DNA from: Frankiales bacterium | GTDB taxonomy: Bacteria > Actinomycetota > Actinomycetes > Mycobacteriales > SCTD01 | Reading direction: 5' to 3' | Length of the DNA stretch: 7,078 nucleotides | NCBI GenBank assembly: GCA_025465145.1 | Contig: JAODNS010000266.1 | Location: 1-7,078, forward strand | Translations under genes and position numbers: made by a program | Part shown: positions 1 to 5,374 of the stretch, one piece after another | Layout of the letters: every line of letters starts with the position of its first letter | Position numbering within the stretch: position 1 is the stretch's first letter | The notes under the pieces: model-generated | What the model was told of the DNA's origin: nothing | What the model saw: the letters and a program-made list of their open reading frames with translations, nothing else | Database searches by the model: none

Positions 1-104
1 AGCGCCCCGGCGTACGAGGAGAGGGCGCGTGCGACGTCATCGGCCAGCTGTGCGAGCGCCAGCGCTGCTGGTCCCGCGGCGTCCTCAGCCGGCTCATTTA
101 CCAC
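1..104 (-). CDS. 5' end of an unidentified minus-strand gene (runs off the left edge)
   Basis: From a GTG at 104 the minus strand stays open to the edge of the window. It encodes an Ala/Leu/Asp-rich start (VVNEPAEDAAGPAALALAQL, then ADDVARALSSYAGA) with strongly G/C-biased third positions, which looks like real coding sequence and a helical N-terminus. An AGGG about 8 bases upstream (114-111 on the minus strand, within TAGGGTGGCAAC) could be the ribosome binding site. Only about 34 codons are visible, so no family can be named. A cluster of inverted repeats lies directly upstream and could hold its promoter and operator. Confidence is moderate because the fragment is short. Confidence 0.45.
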   Translation of the reverse strand, partial: MVNEPAEDAAGPAALALAQLADDVARALSSYAGA

Positions 105-183
105 GTTGCCACCCTACAACGGTGGTAAGCGATAACAGCCTTGGCAACTGGTAAGGGATGTCACCAGTTCACTCGGGGTGACA
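97..183. promoter_or_regulatory. cluster of overlapping inverted repeats upstream of the minus-strand gene
   Basis: Three perfect 7-bp inverted repeats fall within 87 bp: TTACCAC (98-104) with GTGGTAA (122-128), AACTGGT (146-152) with ACCAGTT (163-169), and TGTCACC (159-165) with GGTGACA (177-183). TGGTAAG also occurs twice in direct orientation, at 123-129 and 149-155, 26 bp apart. The block covers the start codon and upstream region of the gene reading leftward from 104, so an operator for a DNA-binding regulator is a reasonable inference. No convincing -35/-10 pair was found on either strand. Confidence 0.35.
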
Positions 184-215
184 CTCGGACTTCGCTCGAC
201 AGCTAGCTCCGACGC

Positions 216-255
216 GCCGGAGGGCGTCGAGGCACAGACCTCGGCGCCCTCCGGC
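216..255 (-). terminator. strong 17-bp hairpin, possible terminator
   Basis: GCCGGAGGGCG (216-226) pairs perfectly with CGCCCTCCGGC (245-255). A T-G wobble (227/244) and CGAGG/CCTCG (228-232/239-243) extend the stem, leaving a 6-nt loop (233-238). There is no T-tract on either side, which is common for actinobacterial terminator hairpins. It lies 24 bp past the stop codon (282-280) of the minus-strand remnant at 280-447, so termination of that strand is the simplest reading. A protein-binding or RNA-processing site is also possible. Confidence 0.4.
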
Positions 256-279
256 CTTCCGGCCGGCTGACGACGCGCG

Positions 280-447
280 TCAGGCGGCGCGGTGCTGCGG
301 TGGCAGCAACGCCACCAGCTCGGGTGCCACGTCGAGCACGAGCGCTGCCGCGAGGAGCTCCCAGGCCCGGTCGTCGTCGAGCAGGACCTGCGCACCGGCG
401 CGAGCCGCTGCCGCCATGACTGCGCGGCCACGGCCGGTCCACGCCAT
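280..447 (-). pseudogene. remnant of an unidentified minus-strand gene (C-terminal end)
   Basis: The minus strand from about 447 to a TGA at 282-280 encodes 55 residues with coding-like composition. The C-terminus is well ordered and amphipathic (AQVLLDDDRAWELLAAALVL, then DVAPELVALLPPQHRAA). ATG codons at 447 and 417 are in frame, but neither has a clear ribosome binding site. Just upstream, from about 448, the other strand starts to read as the end of a helicase, so the upstream part of this gene appears to have been lost at a rearrangement near 445-450. I do not recognise the family. It could also be a very small intact gene. Confidence 0.35.
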
Positions 448-706
448 CAGCCAGATGCACCACTTCTTCGCCGAGGACGACGTGTTCTACGGGCACGTGC
501 TCGGGTTCAAGGGGCTGGAGCGGCAGGTGGTCGTGCTGGCGGTGGACGGCTTCCGGGACCCTGCGCGAGCCAAGGAGATGCTGTACGTCGGGTTGTCGCG
601 GGCGCGTACGCAGCTGGTGGTCGTGGGCGACCTCGAGCAGCTGCGGCAGGTGGGCGGCGAGGCTGTCGCGCGGCGGCTGGCGGCCGCGGAGCAGTGGCAG
701 GTCTGA
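448..706 (+). pseudogene. C-terminal remnant of a UvrD/Rep-like superfamily 1 helicase
   Basis: This stretch matches only the last part of a UvrD/Rep-type DNA helicase of the kind often fused to a NERD nuclease domain. VLGFKGLERQVVVLAV resembles helicase motif V, and EMLYVGLSRARTQLVVVGD resembles motif VI with its arginine finger. The protein ends normally at TGA 704-706. The Walker A, Walker B and other ATPase motifs are absent: the sequence before about 448 belongs to an unrelated minus-strand remnant. A start at GTG/ATG near 416 would give a short ORF, but it could not be a working helicase. The fragment stops 56 bp before the next gene. The family assignment is good; the exact subfamily is inferred. 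Confidence 0.7.
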
Positions 707-762
707 GCCCGGATTCTGTCGTACCCGCCTGGGATTCTTCGCGTCTAGGAGAGGGGCCGAGG

Positions 763-1197
763 GTGAGCTACACGCAGATGGCGCACTCCCACCTGCAGCG
801 GATGCTGCGGGAGGGGATGGAGCTGGACGAGGTCCGGCAGGACTGCGACGGCGACTACCCGTTCCGGCACGGAACGGCGATGTACTACCTGTCCGTCGGG
901 CGTGGCGGGCACATGGTGAAGATCTGGTCGAACGTCGTGTACGGGCTGAAGAACACGGCGCCCGTGCTGCGCGAGATCAACGCGACGAACGAGCGGCTGA
1001 TGCACTGCCGCATGTTCCTGTCCGGCACGACGCTGCAGATCGAGGCGTTCCTGCCTGTCCAGCCGCTGGTGCCGGCGTACCTGACGGCCGTCTGCCACGA
1101 GCTGGGGGAGACGGCGGACTCCGTCGGGCAGCTGTTGGCGGCGGTTCACGGCGGCATGGTCACCTTCGACGACGAGGTCGAGACCGCCGATGGCTGA
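763..1197 (+). CDS. YbjN / T3SS-chaperone-like (TY-Chap) fold protein
   Basis: This 144-aa protein starts at GTG 763, chosen because AGGAGAGG (747-754) sits at good ribosome-binding distance. Residues 22-42 (DEVRQDCDGDYPFRHGTAMYY) and the following strand-rich part (about 50-100, including EINATNERLMHCRMFLSG) resemble actinobacterial YbjN-domain and TY-Chap proteins, which share the fold of type III secretion chaperones and are thought to bind peptides. It has no signal peptide or membrane segment, so it should be cytosolic. The stop overlaps the start of the downstream zinc-ribbon gene (ATGGCTGA), implying one operon with translational coupling. Its partner or client cannot be read from the sequence. 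The family call rests on recalled sequence resemblance. Confidence 0.75.
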   Translation: MSYTQMAHSHLQRMLREGMELDEVRQDCDGDYPFRHGTAMYYLSVGRGGHMVKIWSNVVYGLKNTAPVLREINATNERLMHCRMFLSGTTLQIEAFLPVQPLVPAYLTAVCHELGETADSVGQLLAAVHGGMVTFDDEVETADG

Positions 1198-1375
1198 GGT
1201 GGCACCGGCATGTCCGCGCTGCGGCGCGGCTGAGCCGCGACCGGTGGTGTGGGGGCTGCCGAGCATCAACGAGTACGACGGGACCGACATCGTCTTCGGC
1301 GGCTGCGTCCTGCCTGAGCAGCCGGCCCAGTGGAGCTGCCGGGCCTGCGGGCACGAGTACGGGATCCGGCGCTGA
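1190..1375 (+). CDS. small zinc-ribbon protein
   Basis: A 61-aa protein with two CxxC knuckles, C8-P-R-C11 near the start and C50-R-A-C53 near the end, expected to bind one zinc ion. Between them is the pattern VVWGLPSINEY...IVFGGCVLPEQPAQW. This resembles a widespread family of tiny single zinc-ribbon proteins of unknown function that have a conserved GLP...GGC core; C39 is the extra conserved cysteine. The ATG at 1190 overlaps the last 8 bases of the upstream chaperone-like gene, so it is probably translated by coupling with no ribosome binding site of its own. The two proteins may act together, but their task is unknown. Confidence 0.75.
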   Translation: MAEVAPACPRCGAAEPRPVVWGLPSINEYDGTDIVFGGCVLPEQPAQWSCRACGHEYGIRR

Positions 1376-1392
1376 CGTACCAGTTCCTGCAC

Positions 1393-1626
1393 GTGCCGCC
1401 GGCGAGCTCGGAGGCTGCGCGGCACCTCGGGCGTACCGGCCGACGGGACACCGATCCAGAGCTCGCTGTCCGTCGGGAGCGGCGCCCAGCGCGACAACGA
1501 CACAGCTCGCCGGGACCGGCACGGCTTCCCGTGGTGGTGTGGGAGCACGAGGACCCGGTCGCTGCCGCTGCCGCACTCGTGGTGTTGGACCGATCGCGGC
1601 GTCAGGCCGTCGTGAAGCCGGCGTAG
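1393..1626 (+). pseudogene. vsr: internally deleted very-short-patch-repair (Vsr) endonuclease
   Basis: Vsr endonucleases nick at T:G mismatches that arise from deaminated 5-methylcytosine. Here the N-terminal signature is present (VPPASSEAARHLGRTGRRDT, then DPELAVRRE, from GTG 1393). So is the C-terminal signature (LPVVVWEHEDPVAAAAALVV, around 1525-1587). Only about 17 residues lie between them, instead of roughly 80 to 90 in the family, so the catalytic core with its FVHGCFWH-like motif is gone. In another frame around 1490-1505 the bases read RDNDT, which resembles the Vsr helix just before the last strand, so a frameshift accompanies the deletion. The reading frame runs on to TAG at 1626 and overlaps the 3' end of the HNH gene on the other strand. 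No cytosine methyltransferase gene is visible nearby. Confidence 0.65.
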
Positions 1627-2477
1627 CGCGTCGCGAGCAGGTCCTGGTCAGGCAGGTCCGCGATCCGCTTGGGGAGCCCGAGCCGCCAACCGTGCACGTC
1701 CTGCAGGCCGTGTCTCAGCATCGGCCCGTCCACCTCGGCCAGAACGTCCTCGCGGACCTGGACCACGTAGTCAGGACGGATGCCGATGATGTCTCGGTCA
1801 TACGCCGCATGATGGATCTTGCACAGCGCCAGACCGTTCGGGACCACCGGCTGTCCGCCGGCTGTGTCCGACAGGATGTGGGCGGCGTCGAGCAGGTCGA
1901 CGTGCTTCAGCCGGCAGATCGAGCAGGTCCGCTCGTATGCCGCGAGCACCTGCGCTCGGAAGACCGGCTGGTGCAGGCGAAGCTTCGTGAGCCGTTCGAC
2001 GTACGCGCGCCTGTCCTCGGTGGGTGGCGCGTCGGCGAGGAACCGCAGGCTCTCGTCGACTGCGATCTCCACGTATCGCTCCGCCGGGTTGTCCCGCACG
2101 ACGTACACGGGGATGGGGACGAAGACGCCTGGGGCGATCCCGCGGAGCAGGAGAAGCGGAAGGCCAAGTTCGGCCGCACGACGGAGCTTTCGGTTGTCGC
2201 CGCCGTTCGGGTCTCCGTCCCGGTACGCGTACCGGATCAGACCGTCCGGTGTTTCGACGTCGTCGTACGGACCCTTGGGCTGGCTGAGGATCGAGATCGT
2301 TGCCGTCAGCTGGCGCGGGTTCCGGATCCCGCGGCTCTGGTCGATCAGCTTGAGCTGCTCGCCGGCGTAGCTGAAGCCCTCGAGCTGGGCTCTGCTGACG
2401 ACGCCGCCAGCAGCCTCGGCGCGCTCCGCCACGTAGGCCATGGCCGCGCGGCGCACGTCGAGTTCGTCGAGCTGCAC
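1602..2477 (-). CDS. HNH endonuclease with YDG/SRA-like N-terminal half
   Basis: A complete 291-aa protein. Residues 185-227 form an HNH/McrA-like nuclease site: C185-x-x-C188, DAAHI with H200, VPNGLALC with N214 and C219, then H222-H223 and D227. The cysteines and one histidine should hold a structural zinc, while H200, N214 and H223 are the likely catalytic set. The N-terminal half (about 65-140) carries DGLIRYAYRDGD and PLLLLRGIAPGVFVPIPVYVV, a pattern I associate with YDG/SRA-like modules that read modified bases in McrA-type enzymes. A role in restricting modified foreign DNA is therefore plausible but inferred. The start used is GTG 2477; no clear ribosome binding site precedes it, so leaderless translation or the internal ATG at codon 13 are alternatives. 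No methyltransferase partner is visible. Confidence 0.85.
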   Translation of the reverse strand: MQLDELDVRRAAMAYVAERAEAAGGVVSRAQLEGFSYAGEQLKLIDQSRGIRNPRQLTATISILSQPKGPYDDVETPDGLIRYAYRDGDPNGGDNRKLRRAAELGLPLLLLRGIAPGVFVPIPVYVVRDNPAERYVEIAVDESLRFLADAPPTEDRRAYVERLTKLRLHQPVFRAQVLAAYERTCSICRLKHVDLLDAAHILSDTAGGQPVVPNGLALCKIHHAAYDRDIIGIRPDYVVQVREDVLAEVDGPMLRHGLQDVHGWRLGLPKRIADLPDQDLLATRYAGFTTA

Positions 2478-2737
2478 GGCAGAGGTCTACCGCAGGTTCA
2501 CCTGTTCGCGGGACAGATGCCGCTGAAGTCGGCACGGTGCACGGCCGACCCGGACGGCCACATCGACGGCATGCACGGTGGATGCGCGCGGATGCCGCGT
2601 GAGCCTGTCGTGCAGCAGAGGGGTCTGACACTTCCGCCTCACTGTGCACCGCCGGTGAGCAGTGTCCACAGCAGGCGGTACGTCGACCCCGCGCGGGGCT
2701 GCGGCGGGCAGGCTGGGTGTTGAAGGAGGTGCCACTC
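2478..2737. promoter_or_regulatory. divergent intergenic region with two palindromes
   Basis: This 260-bp gap separates the leftward HNH gene from the rightward DUF222 gene, so it should hold promoters for both. It contains an imperfect 25-bp inverted repeat at 2640-2664 (arms CACTGTGCACC and GGTGAGCAGTG, 9 of 11 positions pairing) and a perfect 12-bp palindrome CCCCGCGCGGGG at 2687-2698, about 26 bp before the ribosome binding site of the DUF222 gene. No convincing -35/-10 pair was found, and no credible ORF lies inside. Confidence 0.3.
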
Positions 2738-4015
2738 GTGAGCATGACCGCTCTGCCGACGTCAACCGTGTTCGAGCAGCTGCAGGCGGGGATCGACGCC
2801 GTGGCGGCACTCGACCCGGATGCAGTGTCCTGGGCCGAGCAGGAGAACGCGGTCCGTGCGCTCGAGCTGGCCGCGCGCCGGCTGGACGGGGTGCGCTTGC
2901 GGACGCTGGAGGCGTTCGCGCGCAGCGGCGGCTGGGACGACGGCGCGCACCTGAGTGCCGCCGGTTGGGTTCGCGACGAGCTGGGCGCAACGCGAGGTGA
3001 CGCAGGCCGCGACCTCGCGCTGGCTCGGGCGCTGCGGGAGTGGCCGGCGGTGGCAGCGGCGTTGGCCAGCGGGCGGGTGTCCACGCGCGCGGCCGGCGTC
3101 CTGTGCAGCGCGCTGACGCGGCTGCCGGAGCAGGACGAGGACAGCATCGCCATGCTCGTCGCGGCCGCGCAGGTCTGCGATCCGCTCACGCTGGCCCGGG
3201 AGCTCGCCGCACGTGTTGCGGCGGCCGCGCCGGACCATGCGCGGGACACCGCCGAGCAGGTGCACCACCGGCGGGCGCTGCACCACGCGACGACGCTGGA
3301 CGACATGGGGCGGCTCGACGCCTGGCTGGAGCCGGAGCTGGCCGAGCTGTTCGCGGACGCGCTGGACGCGGAGGCGGTACGGGACCGTGCGGCGGACGAC
3401 GACCGGACGCCGGCGCAGCGACGGCACGACGCGTTCGGGCGGCTCGTCCGGCGTGCTGTGGGTGCGCCCGATGCGCCGCGGCGGCACGGGGCGCCGGTGC
3501 AGCTGCTGGTCCTCGCATCGGTCGACGCGGTGCAGGGCGTGCCGGGAGCGGCAGCAGCGCGCACCGCCGGCGGCCGCGTGCTGAGCCAGGGCGCCCTCGA
3601 CCGGTTGTCCTGCGCGTCGCCGCTCGCCCGGTGCCTGCTGGCGGGCTCGCTCCCGCTCGACCTCGGGCGGCGGGTGCGCACGGCGACGGAGGCGCAGTAC
3701 CGGGCGCTGGTGGCACGGGACCGCGGCTGCGCCGTTCGCGGTTGCGGCCGCCCAGCCTCGTGGTGCACGCCGCACCACGTCATTCCCTGGCAGCACGGTG
3801 GGCCAACGGACCTGACGAACCTCGTCCATTCCAAAGCGCACCCCAGAGCGGCAGCGAGCCAGGATCTGTCGGTGGCAAGTGCTACGGCTCGCGCAGCGCG
3901 CCGGAGCGCGCGGCAGGCGGGGACCGGGGCGGAGCCCGCCGCCTGGCGTGCGGTGGGGTTGCGCGCCGCAGGCGCGCACTTGACTTGTAGTAGCAACAAA
4001 ACTCGGAGTGGATAA
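2738..4015 (+). CDS. DUF222/13E12-family HNH protein, 5' part, split by the mobile element; hybrid C-terminus
   Basis: The start is GTG 2738, seven bases after a strong AAGGAGGT (2723-2730). Residues 1 to about 300 are an Ala/Arg-rich helical DUF222 region, as in the 13E12 repeat proteins that are multicopy in many actinobacteria. Residues 331-363 begin the HNH module: C331 and C336, C343, H346-H347, then IPWQHGGPTDLTNLV with N361. Family members continue with a C..HH segment, but here native sequence ends at 3826. The frame then runs through 62 codons of unrelated element sequence to TAA 4013-4015. The missing C..HH part is found in frame at 6962-7078. The nuclease is therefore probably inactive while the element is inserted. 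Its cellular role is not established for the family. Confidence 0.85.
   Translation: MSMTALPTSTVFEQLQAGIDAVAALDPDAVSWAEQENAVRALELAARRLDGVRLRTLEAFARSGGWDDGAHLSAAGWVRDELGATRGDAGRDLALARALREWPAVAAALASGRVSTRAAGVLCSALTRLPEQDEDSIAMLVAAAQVCDPLTLARELAARVAAAAPDHARDTAEQVHHRRALHHATTLDDMGRLDAWLEPELAELFADALDAEAVRDRAADDDRTPAQRRHDAFGRLVRRAVGAPDAPRRHGAPVQLLVLASVDAVQGVPGAAAARTAGGRVLSQGALDRLSCASPLARCLLAGSLPLDLGRRVRTATEAQYRALVARDRGCAVRGCGRPASWCTPHHVIPWQHGGPTDLTNLVHSKAHPRAAASQDLSVASATARAARRSARQAGTGAEPAAWRAVGLRAAGAHLTCSSNKTRSG
3818..3826 (+). repeat. attL core region
   Basis: The sequence AACCTCGTC codes for the last native residues N-L-V of the interrupted HNH gene. It shares AAYCTCGT (7 of 8 bases) with 6962-6969; the uninterrupted identity is CTCGT at 3821-3825. 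Serine integrases exchange strands at a central dinucleotide, so a short shared core is expected. Left of it is host gene sequence (attB half); right of it is element sequence (attP half). Confidence 0.75.
3827..4007. other. left end of the element: non-coding, with hairpin
   Basis: No independent gene is apparent. The host HNH frame happens to stay open through it. It holds a perfect 8-bp stem with a 3-nt loop at 3960-3978 (TGCGCGCC, gca, GGCGCGCA), and a 7-bp inverted repeat CAGGCGG (3914-3920) with CCGCCTG (3939-3945). A TTGACT at 3980-3985 resembles a -35 box, but no matching -10 box lies at normal distance. The first 25 or so bases should be the right arm of attP. Confidence 0.4.
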
Positions 4016-4241
4016 CCCGCATTACCCTCGGTTCGTGGAGCACCTTGTGGGTGGCCTGATGGCCTTCTTCGGCGCAGTGTTGCTGACTCCTAACGCACGC
4101 GCGCGCATGCGCGTCAACGAGTGGCGGCGCGGCGTGCCCGACAACGACGCGCAACGTCTGAGGCTTGCTCTGCTGCTGCCGCTGGTTGGTGTTGCCTTCG
4201 TGTTGTCAGGCATATGGCTAGCAGTGCGGGGACAGCCCTAA
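4008..4241 (+). CDS. small two-segment membrane protein of the element
   Basis: A 77-aa product with hydrophobic segments at about residues 12-27 (LVGGLMAFFGAVLLT) and 52-73 (RLALLLPLVGVAFVLSGIWL). They are separated by a strongly basic loop (RARMRVNEWRR), so the loop should face the cytoplasm and both ends the outside. I do not recognise the family. The GTG at 4008 overlaps the stop of the hybrid HNH frame (GTGGATAA) and has no separate ribosome binding site: GGA directly abuts it. Translation may thus depend on coupling to the frame reading in from the host gene, or start later at GTG 4035. In position it resembles the small membrane proteins near rep genes of plasmids and filamentous phages, but nothing proves such a role. 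Confidence 0.6.
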   Translation: MDNPHYPRFVEHLVGGLMAFFGAVLLTPNARARMRVNEWRRGVPDNDAQRLRLALLLPLVGVAFVLSGIWLAVRGQP

Positions 4242-4284
4242 ACGCGGAGAAGTGCCGTTACTCGCTGACAGGCGGGGGCCGGTC

Positions 4285-4491
4285 ATGGCAGCATCGCGGT
4301 GCGCCCCCCGACCTACCGGCTGGGGACTACTTGAACTAAATGTGGGCCTGCTCCCGGGTTATGAGAGCTACGCGCGGAACGTTCGTGACGTGGCAGGGGG
4401 CGCGGGGTTCACTCCGAAGCGACGGGGCGCAGTCGCCGGGAGTGCCCGTGTGAGCGGATGGGCGAACCGTCCGAAAACTAACCAATCGTGA
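4285..4491 (+). CDS. doubtful small basic ORF
   Basis: ATG 4285 follows GGGGG (4273-4277) at reasonable distance and opens a 68-codon frame ending at TGA 4491. The product is basic and Gly/Ala-rich (ARNVRDVAGGAGFTPKRRGA), with no recognised domain. Its third-position G/C bias is clearly weaker than that of rep or the integrase, and its end runs into the hairpin at 4490-4518. It may be non-coding. It is listed because it is the only ORF candidate in the 350-bp stretch between the membrane gene and rep. Confidence 0.2.
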   Translation: MAASRCAPRPTGWGLLELNVGLLPGYESYARNVRDVAGGAGFTPKRRGAVAGSARVSGWANRPKTNQS

Positions 4492-4578
4492 GGCCGGTAG
4501 AGCGTTGCTCTCGGCCTCCGTGCGTGTTCGGCCTTCGTTCTGTCGCTGAGAGCGACGCACCTTTCCTGTCGGGTGCGT
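4490..4578 (+). promoter_or_regulatory. tandem hairpins before rep: candidate double-strand origin or leader
   Basis: Three stem-loops follow each other. The first (4490-4518) pairs GAGGCCG with CGGCCTC and, after a 2-nt bulge, AGAGC with GCTCT around a GTT loop. The second (4542-4556) is GTCGCT-gag-AGCGAC. The third (4555-4578) is ACGCACC with GGTGCGT around a 10-nt loop; it overlaps the second by two bases, so these two compete. GAGAGC (4548-4553) could also pair with GCTCTC (4507-4512), giving an alternative fold. Rolling-circle Reps nick at hairpin origins that often lie next to rep, so an origin is plausible. An attenuator-like leader controlling rep is the other option. Confidence 0.4.
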
Positions 4579-4594
4579 GCCTCTGGGGTTGACG

Positions 4595-5374
4595 ATGGAC
4601 GAGCAACAAGCGCAGGCGGAGTTCCGTCGCGCGGCTGGTGATGTGCTGGGCCGGCATCGGTCGGGTTGGGCGTTGACGGTGTACCCGGATGCGGCTGAGG
4701 CTGGCGGCGGGTTCGTCGGCGCCAGGCGTCGACATTCGACGGGTGTGCGCGGTCATGCGGAGCATCCGGAGCGCGCGGCCTCGGAAGCGGCTCGTCGTGC
4801 TCGCGGCCAGGTGCGGCGGTACTGCGCAAGCAACCGCCTGAACCGGCTGGCGACCCTGACGTACGCCGTGGGTTGCCACGACCTGAAGCAGCTGCGGGAC
4901 GACGTTGCGGTGTTCTTCCGCCGGCTCCGGATGGCGACGGGCGGCCGCGATCTGCCATACCTGTGGGTCGGGGAGTGGCACCCGGGCGGGCACGGGCTGC
5001 ACGTGCACTTTGCGGTCGGCCGGTACATCCGCAAGCACGTCATCCGAGACGCGTGGGGCTTAGGCCTGGTCCACATCAAGCTGCTGGGCGACCTGCCGGT
5101 CGGATCAGGCGAGCTTGACGAGGCTCGGCTCGCGGCCCGCTACCTGGGCAAGTACGTGAGCAAGACCCTCGACGGTGCCGCACCGGGGATGCATCGTTAC
5201 GAGGTGGCGGAGGGCTTCCAGCCGCGACGGCTACGTGTAGAGGGCCGCAGCCTGCCGAACGTTCTCGATGAGGCCTCGGCTGTCTTCGGGGTTGAACCGG
5301 ATCGCGTTTGGCTTTCTCAGAATGAGAAGGACTGGCAGGGGCCGCCCGCGGTGTGGGCGTCGTGGGCAGCGTGA
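4595..5374 (+). CDS. rep: HUH-type rolling-circle replication initiator (G2P/ORF2-like Rep)
   Basis: A 259-aa HUH endonuclease. The start ATG 4595 is preceded by GGGG (4585-4588) at six bases; a GTG at 4577 would add six residues but falls in a hairpin arm. Motif 1 is LATLTY (85-90). Motif 2 is HGLHVHFAVGRYI with metal-binding H136 and H138, preceded by WVGEWHPGGH. Motif 3 is Y183-L-G-K186-Y187-V-S-K190, with Y183 the likely nicking tyrosine. The order and spacing fit the replication-associated proteins of the filamentous-phage G2P/ORF2 group. It should nick one strand of a circular intermediate, bind the 5' end covalently and start rolling-circle copying with host helicase and polymerase. 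No helicase domain is fused. The following ORF overlaps its stop by 4 bases. Confidence 0.85.
   Translation: MDEQQAQAEFRRAAGDVLGRHRSGWALTVYPDAAEAGGGFVGARRRHSTGVRGHAEHPERAASEAARRARGQVRRYCASNRLNRLATLTYAVGCHDLKQLRDDVAVFFRRLRMATGGRDLPYLWVGEWHPGGHGLHVHFAVGRYIRKHVIRDAWGLGLVHIKLLGDLPVGSGELDEARLAARYLGKYVSKTLDGAAPGMHRYEVAEGFQPRRLRVEGRSLPNVLDEASAVFGVEPDRVWLSQNEKDWQGPPAVWASWAA

Noticed and set aside
745..1548. A 267-codon minus-strand frame across the chaperone-like and zinc-ribbon genes
   Set aside because: The product is His/Arg/Gln-rich with no recognisable motif, while the plus strand holds two overlapping genes with family signatures.
1539..2723. A 394-codon plus-strand frame through the HNH gene
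   Set aside because: Val/Arg/Asp-rich antisense product without any domain; the minus strand carries a full HNH family protein.
3960..3978. Terminator for the split HNH gene
   Set aside because: The hairpin is element sequence, has no T-tract and lies between the host frame and the next start codon, so a general regulatory or attP role is as likely. I left it inside the left-end description.
2762..3979. A 405-codon minus-strand frame opposite the DUF222 gene
   Set aside because: Arg/Pro/Gln-rich shadow of a well supported plus-strand gene with family motifs and a strong ribosome binding site.
1798..3999. A 733-codon open frame on the minus strand
   Set aside because: It lies antisense to the DUF222 gene and overlaps the HNH gene in another frame. 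The product is a low-complexity Arg/Ala/Ser/Pro chain with no domain, the usual antisense shadow of high-GC coding DNA.
4490..4520. tRNA-like D-arm (GGTAGAGC followed by a stem)
   Set aside because: No acceptor stem, no T-arm with GTTCGA and no anticodon arm of the right geometry could be built; the bases are better explained by the long hairpin.
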